A stretch of DNA of 64,000 nucleotides from Daphnia carinata (taxonomy: Eukaryota > Arthropoda > Branchiopoda > Diplostraca > Daphniidae): the NCBI RefSeq assembly GCF_022539665.2, contig NC_081333.1, forward strand, positions 5,516,971 to 5,580,970. The letters run 5' to 3'. A program made the translations under genes and the position numbers. This document shows, piece after piece, positions 53,396 to 64,000 of this stretch. Each line of letters begins with the position of its first letter. The first letter of the stretch is position 1. Below the pieces are notes generated by a model. The model was not told the DNA's origin. It ran no database searches and saw only the letters and a program-made list of their open reading frames with translations.

Positions 53396-55535
53396 ATGCA
53401 CAAATTAGGTTGAAAAACCCTCATTCGTGCTTTACCCCCATCATTCAGGTTTAAAAAGAGCGCATAAGGGACCTGCGGTCGTTGTGATACATCCTGAGGT
53501 TGGTAGCACACTGTTTTACTGCACTAACCCTTTTTCATGCAGACTCATGTCAAGGAACGCATATTCACATAGACTCACGCTGTTTCATTCATCTCGAACT
53601 TCCGCCGACTCATGAAAACTCACGTCGTTTCACGACGACTTACGCTACTCCAGATAGGGCCTATTTAACAATAAACTCCACACCGCCCCACTGCGTGAAA
53701 TCCCTATATCGTGTTTATAGCGCCATTTAAATCCGAGAAGCGTAGTTATGTTTAAAGAAGTACCCAGCCCAGAAACGAAGACCACGCTTCTGAAGCGCTG
53801 AGGGATATCCTTCCACCTACTTTCCTCGCCTTTAGAACCGGTTCAGGATCCAGTAAGACCACGGCTAATCAAAGATATATCGACGAGCAGGTGAAGAACT
53901 CCGTCGACAGTTGCACCGGGAACCCAGGCTCAAAGGAGGAATACTTAACTCCGTAAGGCTTACGTGAACACGCAAACGAAACGGACTGGGCAAGTTTAGG
54001 AGCTCGGTCGAAAACCCTACAACCCCAACCATTAGCTCCTATCGTGAACCTCGTAATCTCCGAAATATTCTCCAGAATAGGAGAAGAGACACAAATTATC
54101 CGGGATCAAAACAAGCATCTAGAAAACACACGGCTGCTATTAAAACACGAAAGCAACATTAAAAGGAAAGAGGACAGAATTACTGAGGCAAGTGCTCACA
54201 GTTTTATACAGATTCTACGTCTCACCAAGCAATACGTCAAGGACATCATTCAACAATCAGTACTGGGACACACCAGTCCACTAACCCTAGCCAAACATTG
54301 ACAGCCCATTGATTTAACAGAGAACGAGGACCTAGAAGCCCAATTATTTTTTCAGTTATAGAAAAGACCACACCCCTTTCACCAACCAGTGCCCCACTTC
54401 TCTCACCCACGAATCAGCAACGTAATACCATGTCGCATCACTGTGCGTTACACTCAACACAAATCACCGTTGTTTCCCATCCCCATTCGGTTAAGACGCC
54501 GTCAATCCGAAAAGTATCGCTCACTCCAACACACCCCTTATATGGAATGACGGTAGGTAAACAGCTAACAGAACGACCAGACATCTTCGCCGACACCTAT
54601 GTACGAAAAGAAGCTAACCCACCTTCTGGACACTGGTGTTGGCATAACAACAGCAAGTAACACCGCCTTAAACTTCACACAAGTCGAACAAACCAGAATA
54701 ACCCAGCCAAGTCACACACCGCAAGGGCCTTCTAACATACACCCTATTTGGCACCGAAAGGAGCCACTTTGTTATCTGTTCCATTGACACCACACCAAGG
54801 GATCATAACGCCCACTCTGTTAAACACACAGTCTGCGACGAGTAGACAGCGAAACCCTCTCCCTACTGGAGATACACTTAAACCCCCATCATTTACCCAA
54901 CACACCCGAACCAAAACCACCCCCTATCCCAACAAATGTTACCATAGAAGACAACATTAAAGAACTCAGCAGGAGCAGACGATGCAATCTTTCAACTCGA
55001 AAGCCTTGTTTTGCAACAAACAAAGATTTGGCCGTTTCGATGATGGGTTGCTCAATTTGAAGCCATGCTAGATTTTAGGGAATTTTGAAGATGCGCGTAC
55101 ACTCGAACCCATGTGTTCTAAACTGTAGGGGGAAGCTGCGGACGCATTCAACAACTTCAAAATTGACAATCCCATCAGAGCAAAAGGGTACACAATCTCC
55201 AAGAAAAGGTTGCACAAACCATTTCATTTTACCGAGACGTGATCGCAAATAAGCGTAGAACTCAAGAAAATGAAACCAAAGCCGGATAAGAACAATAGTT
55301 AGTTACGCAAACTGCATCCGGAAAATGTTTTATAAAGCATACCCCATAAAAAGCAGCATAGGTGCTGCAACTTTAGTGTCTCAAGAACAAATGATGATGG
55401 ACAGATTCATAGAAGTTCTCCAGCACGATCGGCAACCCCACCTGAAGCACAGGGCCTTTCCTGTTGGTTACGATGGCTAATGAAGAAAGTCAGACGAAAA
55501 TGTGCATACAGCCAGTGTATAGTAGCGGTGCACAA
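53396..55535 (+). pseudogene. Degenerate retroelement sequence (gag-like and protease-like remnants)
   Basis: LLDTGVGITTAS at about 54622-54660 resembles a retroviral protease active site. At about 55330-55460 a gag-like segment reads FYKAYPIKSSIG, then MMMDRFIEVLQHDRQPHL, comparable with the MQKFIEGL block of A-family gag. The order, protease before gag, is wrong for one intact element, so this is either rearranged or one of the two calls is false. ORF 54044-54301 is helical and unrecognised. Confidence 0.35.
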
Positions 55536-55539
55536 AATA

Positions 55540-56117
55540 GTTCCCGATTTTCCTATTCCTCTACATAATAAATCGGAGCGGAAAATTTTTTTTAGAGCCT
55601 ATAGCGGCTGCTGCTGCCGCCGTACCGCCCTTGAATATTTTCCGCTCCGATTTAAAAAGTAGATAAGTAGGAAAATCGGCAACTATGCGGGATGGGAAGA
55701 TAGCGCAAATTTCCTTGGAATAAAAATTTGCCGTTTTTAACTCAAAATTATAGTGATTCTGCATATGGCATGATATGCAAAATCCCATATTAGATTATAG
55801 TTTAAATGACGCTTTTTTTTTAAAGCCCAAAAACGCCCTCGTAGCCCCATTTATCGTCGCGTACATGAGAGCCAAAGTAGCCCCATTTACTACTGGCCCT
55901 CTCGGCTGTCCGGAAAGTTTTGCCAGCTATTTTAAAGGGCCTTTCCCGTGAAAGAAAAATTCCCCCAAAAAATTCATGTATAAAACTAATCTTAAGGAAA
56001 AATTTCATTTTCAGAATCATCTATGTCCGATGATTAGTAAATTTTTTGAGTTTAAAGAAAAACCGGTTTTTCCATAAGCCGCTCTCGGCTGTCCGGAAAC
56101 TTTCGGCAGGTACTGTA
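55540..56117. repeat. MITE-like repeat, copy 2, with embedded mini-MITE
   Basis: Second copy of the repeat at 16926-17460. Its first 144 bp (55540-55683) are a small palindromic unit: cgattttcctattcctctac...aaatcggagcggaaaa on the left and its near-complement on the right. It is flanked by TA (55538-55539, 55684-55685), as for a Tc1/mariner-type MITE. It ends ctttcggcaggtactgta. Confidence 0.75.
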
Positions 56118-56489
56118 TATCTCCCTTTGCTATTGTTTCTTTAACGCCAACAGCTTCTATGATGGCTTCCTCCAGTGATTTGCAAATCAAACTGCAATCA
56201 AACAAAAAAGGGTATACATTGCTTTTTCCAGACATTTTTCGTAACACCTGGGGCTTAGAAAAAAGTGTCTAGACTTAAATTACCTAACCCAACTTATAGG
56301 GGTTTTGAGCCAAACCAGCCCTACCCCTATTTAAAAAAGGTAAACAATTAATATATTTTACCCACAGATGGTATTTTGACATAAATTGGTGTTCTCCTTT
56401 TTGTGCAGGATACTGTACATCCTCGCTATCAGGCTTTTGTAAGTATTCCTAAAAACTCCTCTGACAATCCATCCCAGGCGCTCCGGATG

Positions 56490-57793
56490 GCGGTTGGTTC
56501 ATCGGCCTGTCCGATGGAGGATTCAATAGCCGTCATCAAATGTGCTTAATCTATACCAAGGAAGATATCAACGCGACCACCATTGATTTCTAATAGCAGA
56601 TCTGCCAGATAGCTCCACCGCTTCTTCAAGGTGTCCCATCAACGAGTGGCATTGGAGTTGCAACAGTCGGCATTGTAGCAGCTTGGAGAAGGATGACATC
56701 GTCTGCAGGTAATCTTGCTCCGAGTTGAACACAACACGACGTGTATTTCCTGTATGCTTTCTGATATGCTCCAGCATGAGTGCAGAGCCAACTAACGAAC
56801 GGGTTAAGGCTCGTCGTTCGAGTCCATGTCCTCTCTCGGAGCTCCAAGCCAGGTGGCCAGACAACTGGAGTTTGTGGCAAATCTTCTCAATTATATTTGC
56901 TGTGGCTTCCTCAACTATCGTAGTGAGGTATAAGCGACATCTAACTAATCATCGCGTAGATGTGTCTTCAGAATAGCGATTTTTTCTCGATTGTCTTAGA
57001 TGTGTGGTGTACCAAAGTGCGAAACAGATCTACCAACACAAGCCACTCTAGAGACCTTCCGCTAAAATCCAGTAACTCTGCTTGAACTGACGAATGCGAT
57101 CCTGTTTCTGTTCGTGGAACCGGTCGTAAGCGGCCAACGCTATACATATCGATCCAGTCGTCTGGGGCTTCATCCTGTAGTTGGACTACTCTCTCTGTTC
57201 CCTGAGGGGGTCTGTTGGGCCTGTTTGTCGAGCGATCTGTCGGCTTCTTGAGGGTCTGACAATGAGTGTTGGCTACCGTGTACAGAAAGTTGGAAAAGTG
57301 AATGATTATTTCCACGCGAGGGATAGTTTCTAGGATCCAAAGTGGGGCGGCTTTTGACAGACTGCGGCAGGTGTACGTGTGGTGAGATAACGCTAATTTC
57401 GGTCTCTACTGCTTTAACTTGCTGGATGTGCTTAGTGTGTGCCTCGTATTTCCAGTCAAATTCTTCTGACCCAGCTCCTTACAATAGGCGATTGTTTACG
57501 TCAAGGGCTTTAAGCAACAGTTCCTGTGGGGATTCCACCAGAGCTCGGCCTCATGAGTCACCTATTTTAATGGCGGCTATGAATTGCGTGGACGTGTTCG
57601 TGTTCTGTCTTCTAATAGTAGTTCTCAGCCGTGTTCACTGTGCCATTTCAGTAGTTATGGAATTGATCGCTGCTGCTTCCGCTTCTGGGTTTGAATGCGC
57701 TAAGTTAACGGAGGGGCCTGTAGGGTCCGACTTTGCCTTCACGGCTATTCTTGCTACCGCATTGTTGGCTGACAAAAGGGCTGGGTCGTCCAT
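56490..57793 (-). pseudogene. gag: BEL/Pao gag relic
   Basis: Minus reading starts near 57793 (MDDPALLSANNAVARIAVKA) and continues with helical sequence (ALDVNNRLL, HTKHIQQVKAVETEIS) in the same direction. It reaches AELLDFSGRSLEWLVLVDLF and TLVHHTSKTIEKKSLF (about 57090-56985), the FDGxPxxWxxF signature of the DUF1759 domain of BEL/Pao gag. Further pieces extend to about 56490. Several stops interrupt it. No LTR was located. Confidence 0.7.
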
Positions 57794-59289
57794 TCTGTTT
57801 GGATTTGTAGGCGAGAACTATTGGCTCTTCTTTTGCCACGAGTACAGTTTCGGGTCGGGCCTGATGCTCGATTCCTTATTGGTTATCTCCGGTTCGAAAG
57901 ACCAATGTTCGGGAGCTCTTCTCGGTTTAACAATTGGCTGGAAGAGTTTAAGTTGACTGCTGAGATTGTGTATTTACTTTTTTGGATAAATTCGCGTGAT
58001 CTTCGATCAAGACACTGTGGCAGTGAGAGAACACGATGGTGCCTTTTACGCGGTTTAAATAGCGACTGACATATGCGTGGATATGGCAAAGGTGGGAAAA
58101 TATTAAACAAAAGAATTTAGTGAACGCGTAGAATCATCTACCGCTCAATAAGGGAAATAATACTAAAATTTTAGTTCTTAGCCGGAACATATATCTAGGC
58201 TATTCGGTGGACAAACTAAGCCCGAACCATCTGTCCAATCCGTATCCAAAAACCCCACTACATCAAAATTGGACTGCGAATAGGAAATTGCTGATTTCAA
58301 GCAAGATTTTATTTATTTCAAATTAAAATATTATCATAACTAATACTTGTTTTAATTTTTTTATGTTGAAAAGTATATATATTGTGACACCGGACTTAAC
58401 TTTCTAATAATTTGTATTTGAACTTTAAGGGGAAAATACGATTTAAAACAGAAATAAAGAGTGACTATCGTTTTTACTTAACTTGAATATAGATACGTGA
58501 AGAGAACTAGAAAAATCCGGGACAACTAGAAGTGGGCTAAAATTGTATGGGCTGTTATACCATCGTGATGGAAATACGCCCCAACTCGAGGGAAAATTAA
58601 AAAATTCTTAGACTAACAATCTTTGCTAACTTATCTGCGTGTGTTACAGCATCTTTTACGAGAAGCTGCACTTTACGCAATTAAAACCTTGGTTGTCGCG
58701 TCTTTTCAGAAATGATAACCACGTCAGCTATTTTCCCCTCTCGGCAATATTTTAATTCCCTTTTTTATTTTACGTTAATTTCAAGGAGTTGGATCTCGTA
58801 AGCTAAAGGCCAAGCCTGCGGTTTCATAGCTTGCACAAGTTAGGTTTTAAGCTGCTGAAACTATCCTCAAAAAAAAAACATTCCTAAACTTCTCCTCAGC
58901 TTTATGTCTGCAAGATAGCGACCAGGAAGTTAGATGAAGTTAGGCCTTGGACATTGCGAAAACTCAAGCTTGCCGTTCCGTACATAGTATTAGTAGTATT
59001 GTGCATTACTTGATATTTTATTAACCAAGTCGGTTCAGTTAAACTTATTCAGACTTAGAGTTATTTGCGGCATTCGATTGCCTAGTCTTACTTATTTGAA
59101 CTCTTGTTCTGTGTATCGCTCGTGTGGAAGTTGAGTATCACGTTCGCTTCGTGTCGTTTCTCTTCCATCCTTCTAGTCCTATAAACACGGTAGGACTGAA
59201 TTCTAATCGTCTCTTCTTTTAAATTGTTTCTGATGTTTCTTCTTCCTTGTTCTCTTATTTTTCTGATTCTCATGTCTTAGTTTAAAAAA
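57794..59289. other. No gene; probably includes the start of the A4 LTR
   Basis: By analogy with the 793-bp A1 LTR, the A4 LTR should begin near 58.6 kb, but I could not align its start. AT-rich, no ORF of note. Confidence 0.4.
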
Positions 59290-59388
59290 GTAATACATAC
59301 GTCTTTGTGGGTAATTGTAAACGAGTTCTTTTATTCATTATGTCTAAAACTCGTAAAGTGATCTTCCCAACGGGAAGAATGTTTTACA
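59290..59388 (+). repeat. 5' LTR end of gypsy copy A4
   Basis: gagttcttttattcattatg, cgtaaagtgatcttccc, the hairpin with loop AAC and the terminal ttttaca align with the end of the A1 LTR. A mutated primer site (tagtggcagtgg) follows at 59392. Confidence 0.7.
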
Positions 59389-59422
59389 TTATAGTGGCAG
59401 TGGTTTCTCGGACTCTACCACA

Positions 59423-60963
59423 ATGATGGATGATGTTATGACTGGCGGACATAATATTCCTCGCACTCCTGTCAGCACCCGACTTGTTTCCCTAACACCA
59501 GTGGAACAAATTAATAACGAAACAGTTGCCAAGTTAATGGATTCTGAAAATTTATCAGCACGTGCTTTGTCCACGTCAGATAAGTTTCTGGGTTGTAAAA
59601 CGTCAGAGGTAGAAACCGAAGCCATTAAGAAAAAGAAATCCGCTTCTCCTATTTTGAAACCTAAAGTGCAGACAGACAATACCCAATTAAGAAATTTACG
59701 ATCAAATCCTGCTTATGAGGAAGTGGCTTCATTTGTTAAGACAGCCACCAGGAAAATCTAGACTCGTGGTAAAGTGACAGCTGCAGCCACACAACGCCCA
59801 CCGTCTATTTATGATAGGTTCGCTTCTCGTTTTTCCTCTGCAAAATCACCTGTGAAAAGTGCATCAAAGACCAGCTTTCTCTCGAGCACACTTTTGAGTT
59901 TTTTTTCAGAAGAAGAGTCCAGTGAATGGGTGATCACCCCAAGATGAGTCTCCACCCCCTATACCAAGAAATCCAGAGCAACGCATCCAGAGTGTTCTCG
60001 ACACCGTCGATTCCATTGTCGTCCCTTATATTAGCACTCAGGTGCCTCAAGGAGAGGAAGTTGGATTTTCAGTCGCGCGATCCGAAAATCTAGGAATAAA
60101 ACTAATCCGCCTGATAAACTATTTCTGGCTGAGGTGCCGCCCCCAGGACAAACCACAAATGCTGACGGACCCGGAAACAACGACCATATTCGTGAAATAC
60201 TTAACTGCGATTCAGGAAGTGAAGGCCAGTTTGCGGATCAAGAGGGCAACGCGGAAGGATGATCAAGAAGCGTCCGGGCTGACGACGTCCTTTACGACGT
60301 ATGCGAGGCAGCTTATTACGTTCCTGCTGGGACAGACGTACAGCATAGCCGATTTGTAGACACTCATACCAAAGAAAGACGGGGACCTATTCGGTTTTGT
60401 TCCCAGAGAGGAAACACTCGACAGCAAAGAGGAGAGAAAGTAGTAGTTTTTCATCACCGAAATATTAGAATTTGCGATCCGTCTGGAGGAAACTTTGTTG
60501 GACTTCCAGCTGAACTCTCGGACATCCTAAACCTAGTCTCGTACCTAAGAAAGCTACAATCAATAACCAGTTTGGAGCCACTGCTACCGAAATTGCAATC
60601 GCTCAGGACCAAATTGGCCAGTTTCCGGAGGGTAGCAAGGCCGTGCAACAGGCAGCTATCTAACAGCATCCAGGAAGTCCGCATCCAGGCTGCCGCACAA
60701 TTAAGACAGTTGCTGTCGTCCATTCAATAAAACCACGAAAAACTGCAGACCACACCAGCTCGTCAGACATCGCCGCAACCGAAAAACAGGCGCCAGAAAG
60801 GACAACTACTATTCCGAAACCGTCGACACAGTTAACTGATCAAAACTCAGCCTCCAATCTGCTATTCTTCGAAATTGGACATAAATCTAATAATTGTCCG
60901 AAATATAGAAACTTACAAAGACCTAATATTCCAGGTCCCCTTCAACGTCAGGGGAACCAATAG
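59423..60963 (+). pseudogene. gag: gag of copy A4
   Basis: The N-terminal region from ATG 59423 or 59426 (NIPRTPVSTRLVS, then KKKSASPILKPK and LRNLRSNPAYEEV) matches A1. TAG 59759-59761 interrupts it, and low-complexity gag sequence follows (PQGEEVGFSVARSENLG). The capsid and first zinc knuckle are missing: the reading jumps from the glutamine-rich region at about 60840 to the second knuckle (QPPICYS, then NNCPKY-like). It ends at TAG 60961-60963 after GGGGAAC. Diverged from A1 and A2, so useful for testing conservation. Confidence 0.78.
59926..60359 (+). CDS. Overprinted ORF in gag, copy A4 (diverged)
   Basis: ATG 59926 (tgaATGG) sits at the equivalent position to 5951 in A1 and again +1 to gag. 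The product keeps LILALRCLKERKLDFQSRDPKI-like sequence before TAG/TAA near 60091. After a one-base shift it resumes as KYLTAIQEVKASLR, TTYARQLITFLLGQTYSIADL and, past TAG 60357, DLFGFVP and FAIRLEETLLDFQL. Similarity to A1 is at protein level with many DNA changes, which is what selection on this frame would give. Confidence 0.5.
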
Positions 60964-61020
60964 ATATCAACTGTAGCTTCGGGTCAGTTGATAACGAGCC
61001 TCATATTAAATCCCGACGAG

Positions 61021-61509
61021 TCGCAAAATTAACCAATACAACGAATGAATCGACCCCAAGAATTCCATTGCAAATTTTTCAGATCCCGTTACAGGCATTA
61101 TTTGATACAGGCGCGTCTAAAAGTATTATTCATGAAAGATTATTTAACAAGTTACCCCCTAGAGGACAGGTGATCTGCAGTCAGCTTGATTTCGATTTAT
61201 ATGATGTAGGGGAGAAGAAGTTACATACGCTGGGAGGTGTTATTTTACCCGTACGATACGGAGAAACAGTTTTCAAGGAAGAATTGATTATTACTAACGG
61301 TGTTTCTGAAGACTGTATCCTTGGATGTGATGCAATCCAGAAGCACGGATTTTTGCTTGACGGAGAAGCCAGAAGCATTTATTTAGCAAGGAATGAGCAG
61401 GGATCAGCCATCTCTAGGGTACCGGACATGGCAGTTGCTACGGTCAAAAAGACGACGTTATCTCGTCAAACGTCGATAGTAATTGCAGCGCAGATGAAAG
61501 GTTCATCTC
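61021..61509 (+). pseudogene. pol: pol protease of copy A4, truncated by BEL/Pao LTR
   Basis: ORF 61068-61532 has LQALFDTGASKSIIHERLF (61083-61140, DTGA active site), DLYDVGEKKLHTLGG and DCILGCDAIQKHGF. It is the best-preserved protease of the A family here. It reads through IAAQMKGSS and is then cut at 61510 by the LTR of the next element. Residues after that are LTR-encoded. Confidence 0.88.
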
Positions 61510-61866
61510 TGTCACCTGCGGTGCTGCCCTAGCGGGCAGGGCTGTAGGGGGCACGGCCCTACGCATTTATTGCGTGCCCATTTAATTTTTCTCTTTACCC
61601 CTTTCTATGGAAAGGGGCAGTATTGTTTAAGTTCCCGACCCAGACAGTCATCCAAAGTAAGTCTCATTTCTCAAACCCAGACAAGTTGTCTCGTTTTTGT
61701 CCCCCTCGTTTTGTTCAAGCAAGCGTGCGGTTTTTGTTTCTTTTCAAACTCTGAAATTAAGCAGTCTTCCCTTTTTTTACATCATCTCGTTCATCATTAC
61801 ATTCACCCTCATCTCTCAACCCTCTCATCTCTCTCTGTTGCTACTTTTGCACGAGAGTCAGCAACA
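61510..61866 (+). repeat. 5' LTR of the BEL/Pao element
   Basis: Starts tgtcacctgcggtg and ends gcaaca, followed after two bases by tggtgccgaacg (61869-61886), a candidate tRNA primer site whose tRNA I cannot name. It contains a palindrome-rich start (gccctagcgggcagggc) and pyrimidine-rich U5. Confidence 0.7.
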
Positions 61867-62113
61867 AATGGTGCCGAACGCCCCGGATTTGACGAACACG
61901 TGCATTTCCCGTCCTCGTTAGTAAAACCCTCGCTTGATTTGTAAATTGTCGGGTATTATCCCTGTAAACCTTTGGGAGACATCTACGCCAGCCTGAAGGG
62001 ACCAACCTGTCCACCACGCGTTTGCCATCTGACTAGAAGATCGGTGTATCTACGTGAATCATCGACATCCGTTAACGTGTGACTCTATCAGCCTAAAATA
62101 ACGTTTCTACTTC

Positions 62114-63716
62114 ATGAGTGAAGCCGTATCCAAAGCCGAAAATATGGAAATTGGCCACATTTGGGAACACGGCCCGAACCCGAAGGTAGACGCATCGAAA
62201 CCTGAACGGCAGAAGAGTGAACGGCCATTACTTCCCAAAAACGATCTCAAGAAGAAACATGGGAAGAGAAAGGCGGCCCACACGAAGTTAACGACACAAC
62301 TCAGAAAGGCTGTGGAAGACCATAAGATGGGAGCCATCAGATTGAAGAAGTTGCAAGTAGCAGCATGGCGAATTGATTCGTATTTATGACGAAGTCAAAG
62401 CAATACATAATCAGTATACAGAAAGTATATCCGACCTAACTGAACAGCAACACCAAGCATGTGATAAGTGGGAAGCAGGCTTCGAAACAGACCACGTTGA
62501 AATCATCAAATTCCCAGGTCCCTACGCCACTTCCTCCAATCAGTCCGTCAGCTCGATCGAGACATCAGCTTCGGACATCACATGTAGTACCACGTTATCT
62601 GAAAAGAGGCCTACCAACGTTAAACCAACCAGCCTCCTGCAACAATCAACTCAAGAGGAATTGGAGGCTGAAGCTCGGATGCTGAAGTTGGAATTAAAGT
62701 TGGAAACGGTAAGGGCTCAGATGGAAGCAAACACAACTTCCATCCCAGAAACCCTTAATAAGGCGTTTAAAAGCATGAGTGAGCAGTTGAGTAAACTCAC
62801 TGATAGCTCAAGAGTCACGCCCAAAGATATCTCGGCCAACAACACGTTAGTCCGGGAAGCACATCACACGTTGGACGGTTTGGATCAGAAAATTGACGTA
62901 GTTAAGGTGGAGTTAAACGCAAAAACCGAAGACCTTCGAACGGAAGTAGACGTGATAAGAGTCCAACCACGAACAATTCAAGATCATCGACTTCCTGAGC
63001 GGCCACAAGCCTTACCCACTCGTCAAGACGTTTCTATCCTGTCACCCCTTCGCACGATGGAAGACGCAGTCCGACATCGCAGAAGATTGGTCGCCGCCGA
63101 TGCATCTCTACGAGACCCACGGCAAGGGGCGATGGCCACGATGACGTCTAGCTGTAACCGTACGGATCACGACGAAGATGACCGTTCTCAACGTTCACAT
63201 ACCCACAGTCAAGCCAATCGACCCCACAGCAGCTGTTGCAGTCGTCTACAACCTCCGAACTTCAAGATCCAGCCATTTGACGGCAACCCGAAGAATTACG
63301 CGCGATTCAAGGCCAAATTCCAGGCCCTGTATGAAGAGTATGAAGATTCTCCGGTACTTCTCTTCATGTTGGAGGAGCTGCTGACCGAAGAGGTACGAAA
63401 TGAAATCGGTGAATGTCTGACCGATGGAACAATGTACTCTGTGGTGTGGGAACGTTTGGACGTGGTCTACGGTCGCACTGAAATCATGAATCAGACATAC
63501 CTCGACGACCTTCTACAGGTCCCGCCATTGAAGAGCCTAGATGCTGCCAGCCTCAAGACATTCGCAAACCGTCTTCATGGTGCAGTAGCCACGCTCTCCA
63601 AGTCTAAGTATGCCCACGAGCTACACAGCCGTACCACCTTGATGGCCTTAGAAGCAAAATTAACGCCTTACCTCAAAGATAAGTGGAACGAGAAACGTAA
63701 AAAAAAACAGGAGTAG
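62114..63716 (+). pseudogene. gag: gag of the BEL/Pao element
   Basis: The first ORF (62114-62389) is basic. A one-base shift near 62370 passes to the second frame (62373-63716): IRIYDEVKAIHNQY, then a long coiled-coil region (EELEAEARMLKLELKLETVR). The DUF1759-type domain follows: IQPFDGNPKNYARFKAKF at 63271-63324, LLTEEVRNEIGECL, then WERLDVVYGR and LHGAVATLSKSK. It ends early in a poly-A run (KRKKKQE) at 63716, where another frame continues. No zinc knuckle is visible before the window end. Confidence 0.85.
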
Positions 63717-64000
63717 AACTGAATGTTCTAGACCTAGACGACTAGGTAACGTTGAAATCCATGAGCAAGCAACATGGAAGAAATGTATTTGAGTCTTTAC
63801 CCGCGTCGACGTCCAAAGGCGAAGTTCAACGAAAGGAAGCCCGTCAAGAGACCCAGCTTCCCACACACGTCGACCATTGGACACGTATCGACGATGGAAG
63901 GTTCGAAAGTAGCGGCGTCAACATCTTCAGCAACCATGCCTCCAAGGTGCCGATCAACATCGGGGAAGATGCAAGCCGGGAAGACGGAACGGTGGAAATG

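Larger units (their letters stand above)
61510..64000 (+). mobile_element. BEL/Pao LTR retrotransposon, continues past the window
   Basis: LTR, primer site and a DUF1759-type gag in order; pol and the 3' LTR lie beyond the window end. It inserted into the protease region of copy A4 and is therefore younger than it. Confidence 0.85.

Noticed and set aside
56017-56247. Minus ORF starting MLRKMSGKSN, protein-like for about 45 residues
   Set aside because: It runs straight into the MITE end and has no recognisable family; evidence too thin for a gene call.
57342-57956. 204-codon plus ORF
   Set aside because: Antisense to the BEL/Pao gag relic, whose minus-strand reading has recognisable domain sequence.
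1-64000. CRISPR arrays, bacterial operons, ribosome-binding sites, replication origins
   Set aside because: Composition, spliced genes and element types are eukaryotic. The regular 70-bp repeat array has no unique spacers and is a satellite.

Overview
The window looks like repeat-dense chromosomal DNA of an arthropod. It is AT-rich, has spliced transposon genes, and mixes Ty3/gypsy, Ty1/copia and BEL/Pao retroelements with hAT, Tc1/mariner and Mutator-like DNA transposons. A branchiopod crustacean such as Daphnia is my best guess, but that is inference from repeat content only. I recognise no ordinary host gene with confidence; almost every recognisable coding stretch belongs to a mobile element, usually a broken copy.

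Layout. 0.1-2.6 kb: a Tc1/mariner transposase relic (minus) split by a hAT-type element with an 8-bp target duplication. 4.06-4.62 kb: gag relic of the 'B' gypsy family. 4.62-16.68 kb: gypsy element A1 (LTR, gag, pol, a small accessory ORF, env, truncated 3' LTR) with a 449-bp hAT MITE between pol and env. 16.9-18.5 kb: a MITE-like repeat and about 15 copies of a 70-bp satellite. 18.53-28.98 kb: gypsy element B (short LTRs, coiled-coil gag, pol, env with a mucin-like tract). 28.98-34.92 kb: gypsy copy A2 (minus), followed by an env fragment of a third A copy (A3, plus). 37.01-43.18 kb: a Mutator-like element with about 390-bp terminal inverted repeats, a multi-exon FLYWCH/MULE transposase gene, a convergent small spliced gene, and an inserted 796-bp near-perfect palindrome. 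43.2-47.6 kb: a copia element in two oppositely oriented halves with an A-type LTR piece between them. 47.7-48.85 kb: a miniature LTR (TRIM-like) element. 51.0-51.7 kb: another hAT relic. 53.4-56.1 kb: degenerate retroelement and MITE sequence. 56.5-57.8 kb: BEL/Pao gag relic (minus). 59.3-61.5 kb: gypsy copy A4, truncated by a BEL/Pao element that runs off the window end.

How the genes work together. The A family resembles a complex retrovirus more than a plain gypsy element. It shows (i) gag joined to pol by a phased GGGAAAC heptamer, the gag stop and a 9-bp stem that could form a pseudoknot, (ii) a second reading frame overprinted (+1) on the N-terminal part of gag and recognisable in three copies, (iii) an accessory ORF after pol with a SUMO-interaction-like motif, and (iv) an env with signal peptide, conserved ectodomain and C-terminal membrane anchor. 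The Mutator-like element has a transposase gene and a convergent second gene with phase-compatible exons, the layout known from maize MuDR. All A, B, copia, hAT and Tc1 copies here carry stops, frameshifts or deletions, so this is mostly a fossil record; consensus reconstruction from other copies would be needed to judge function.
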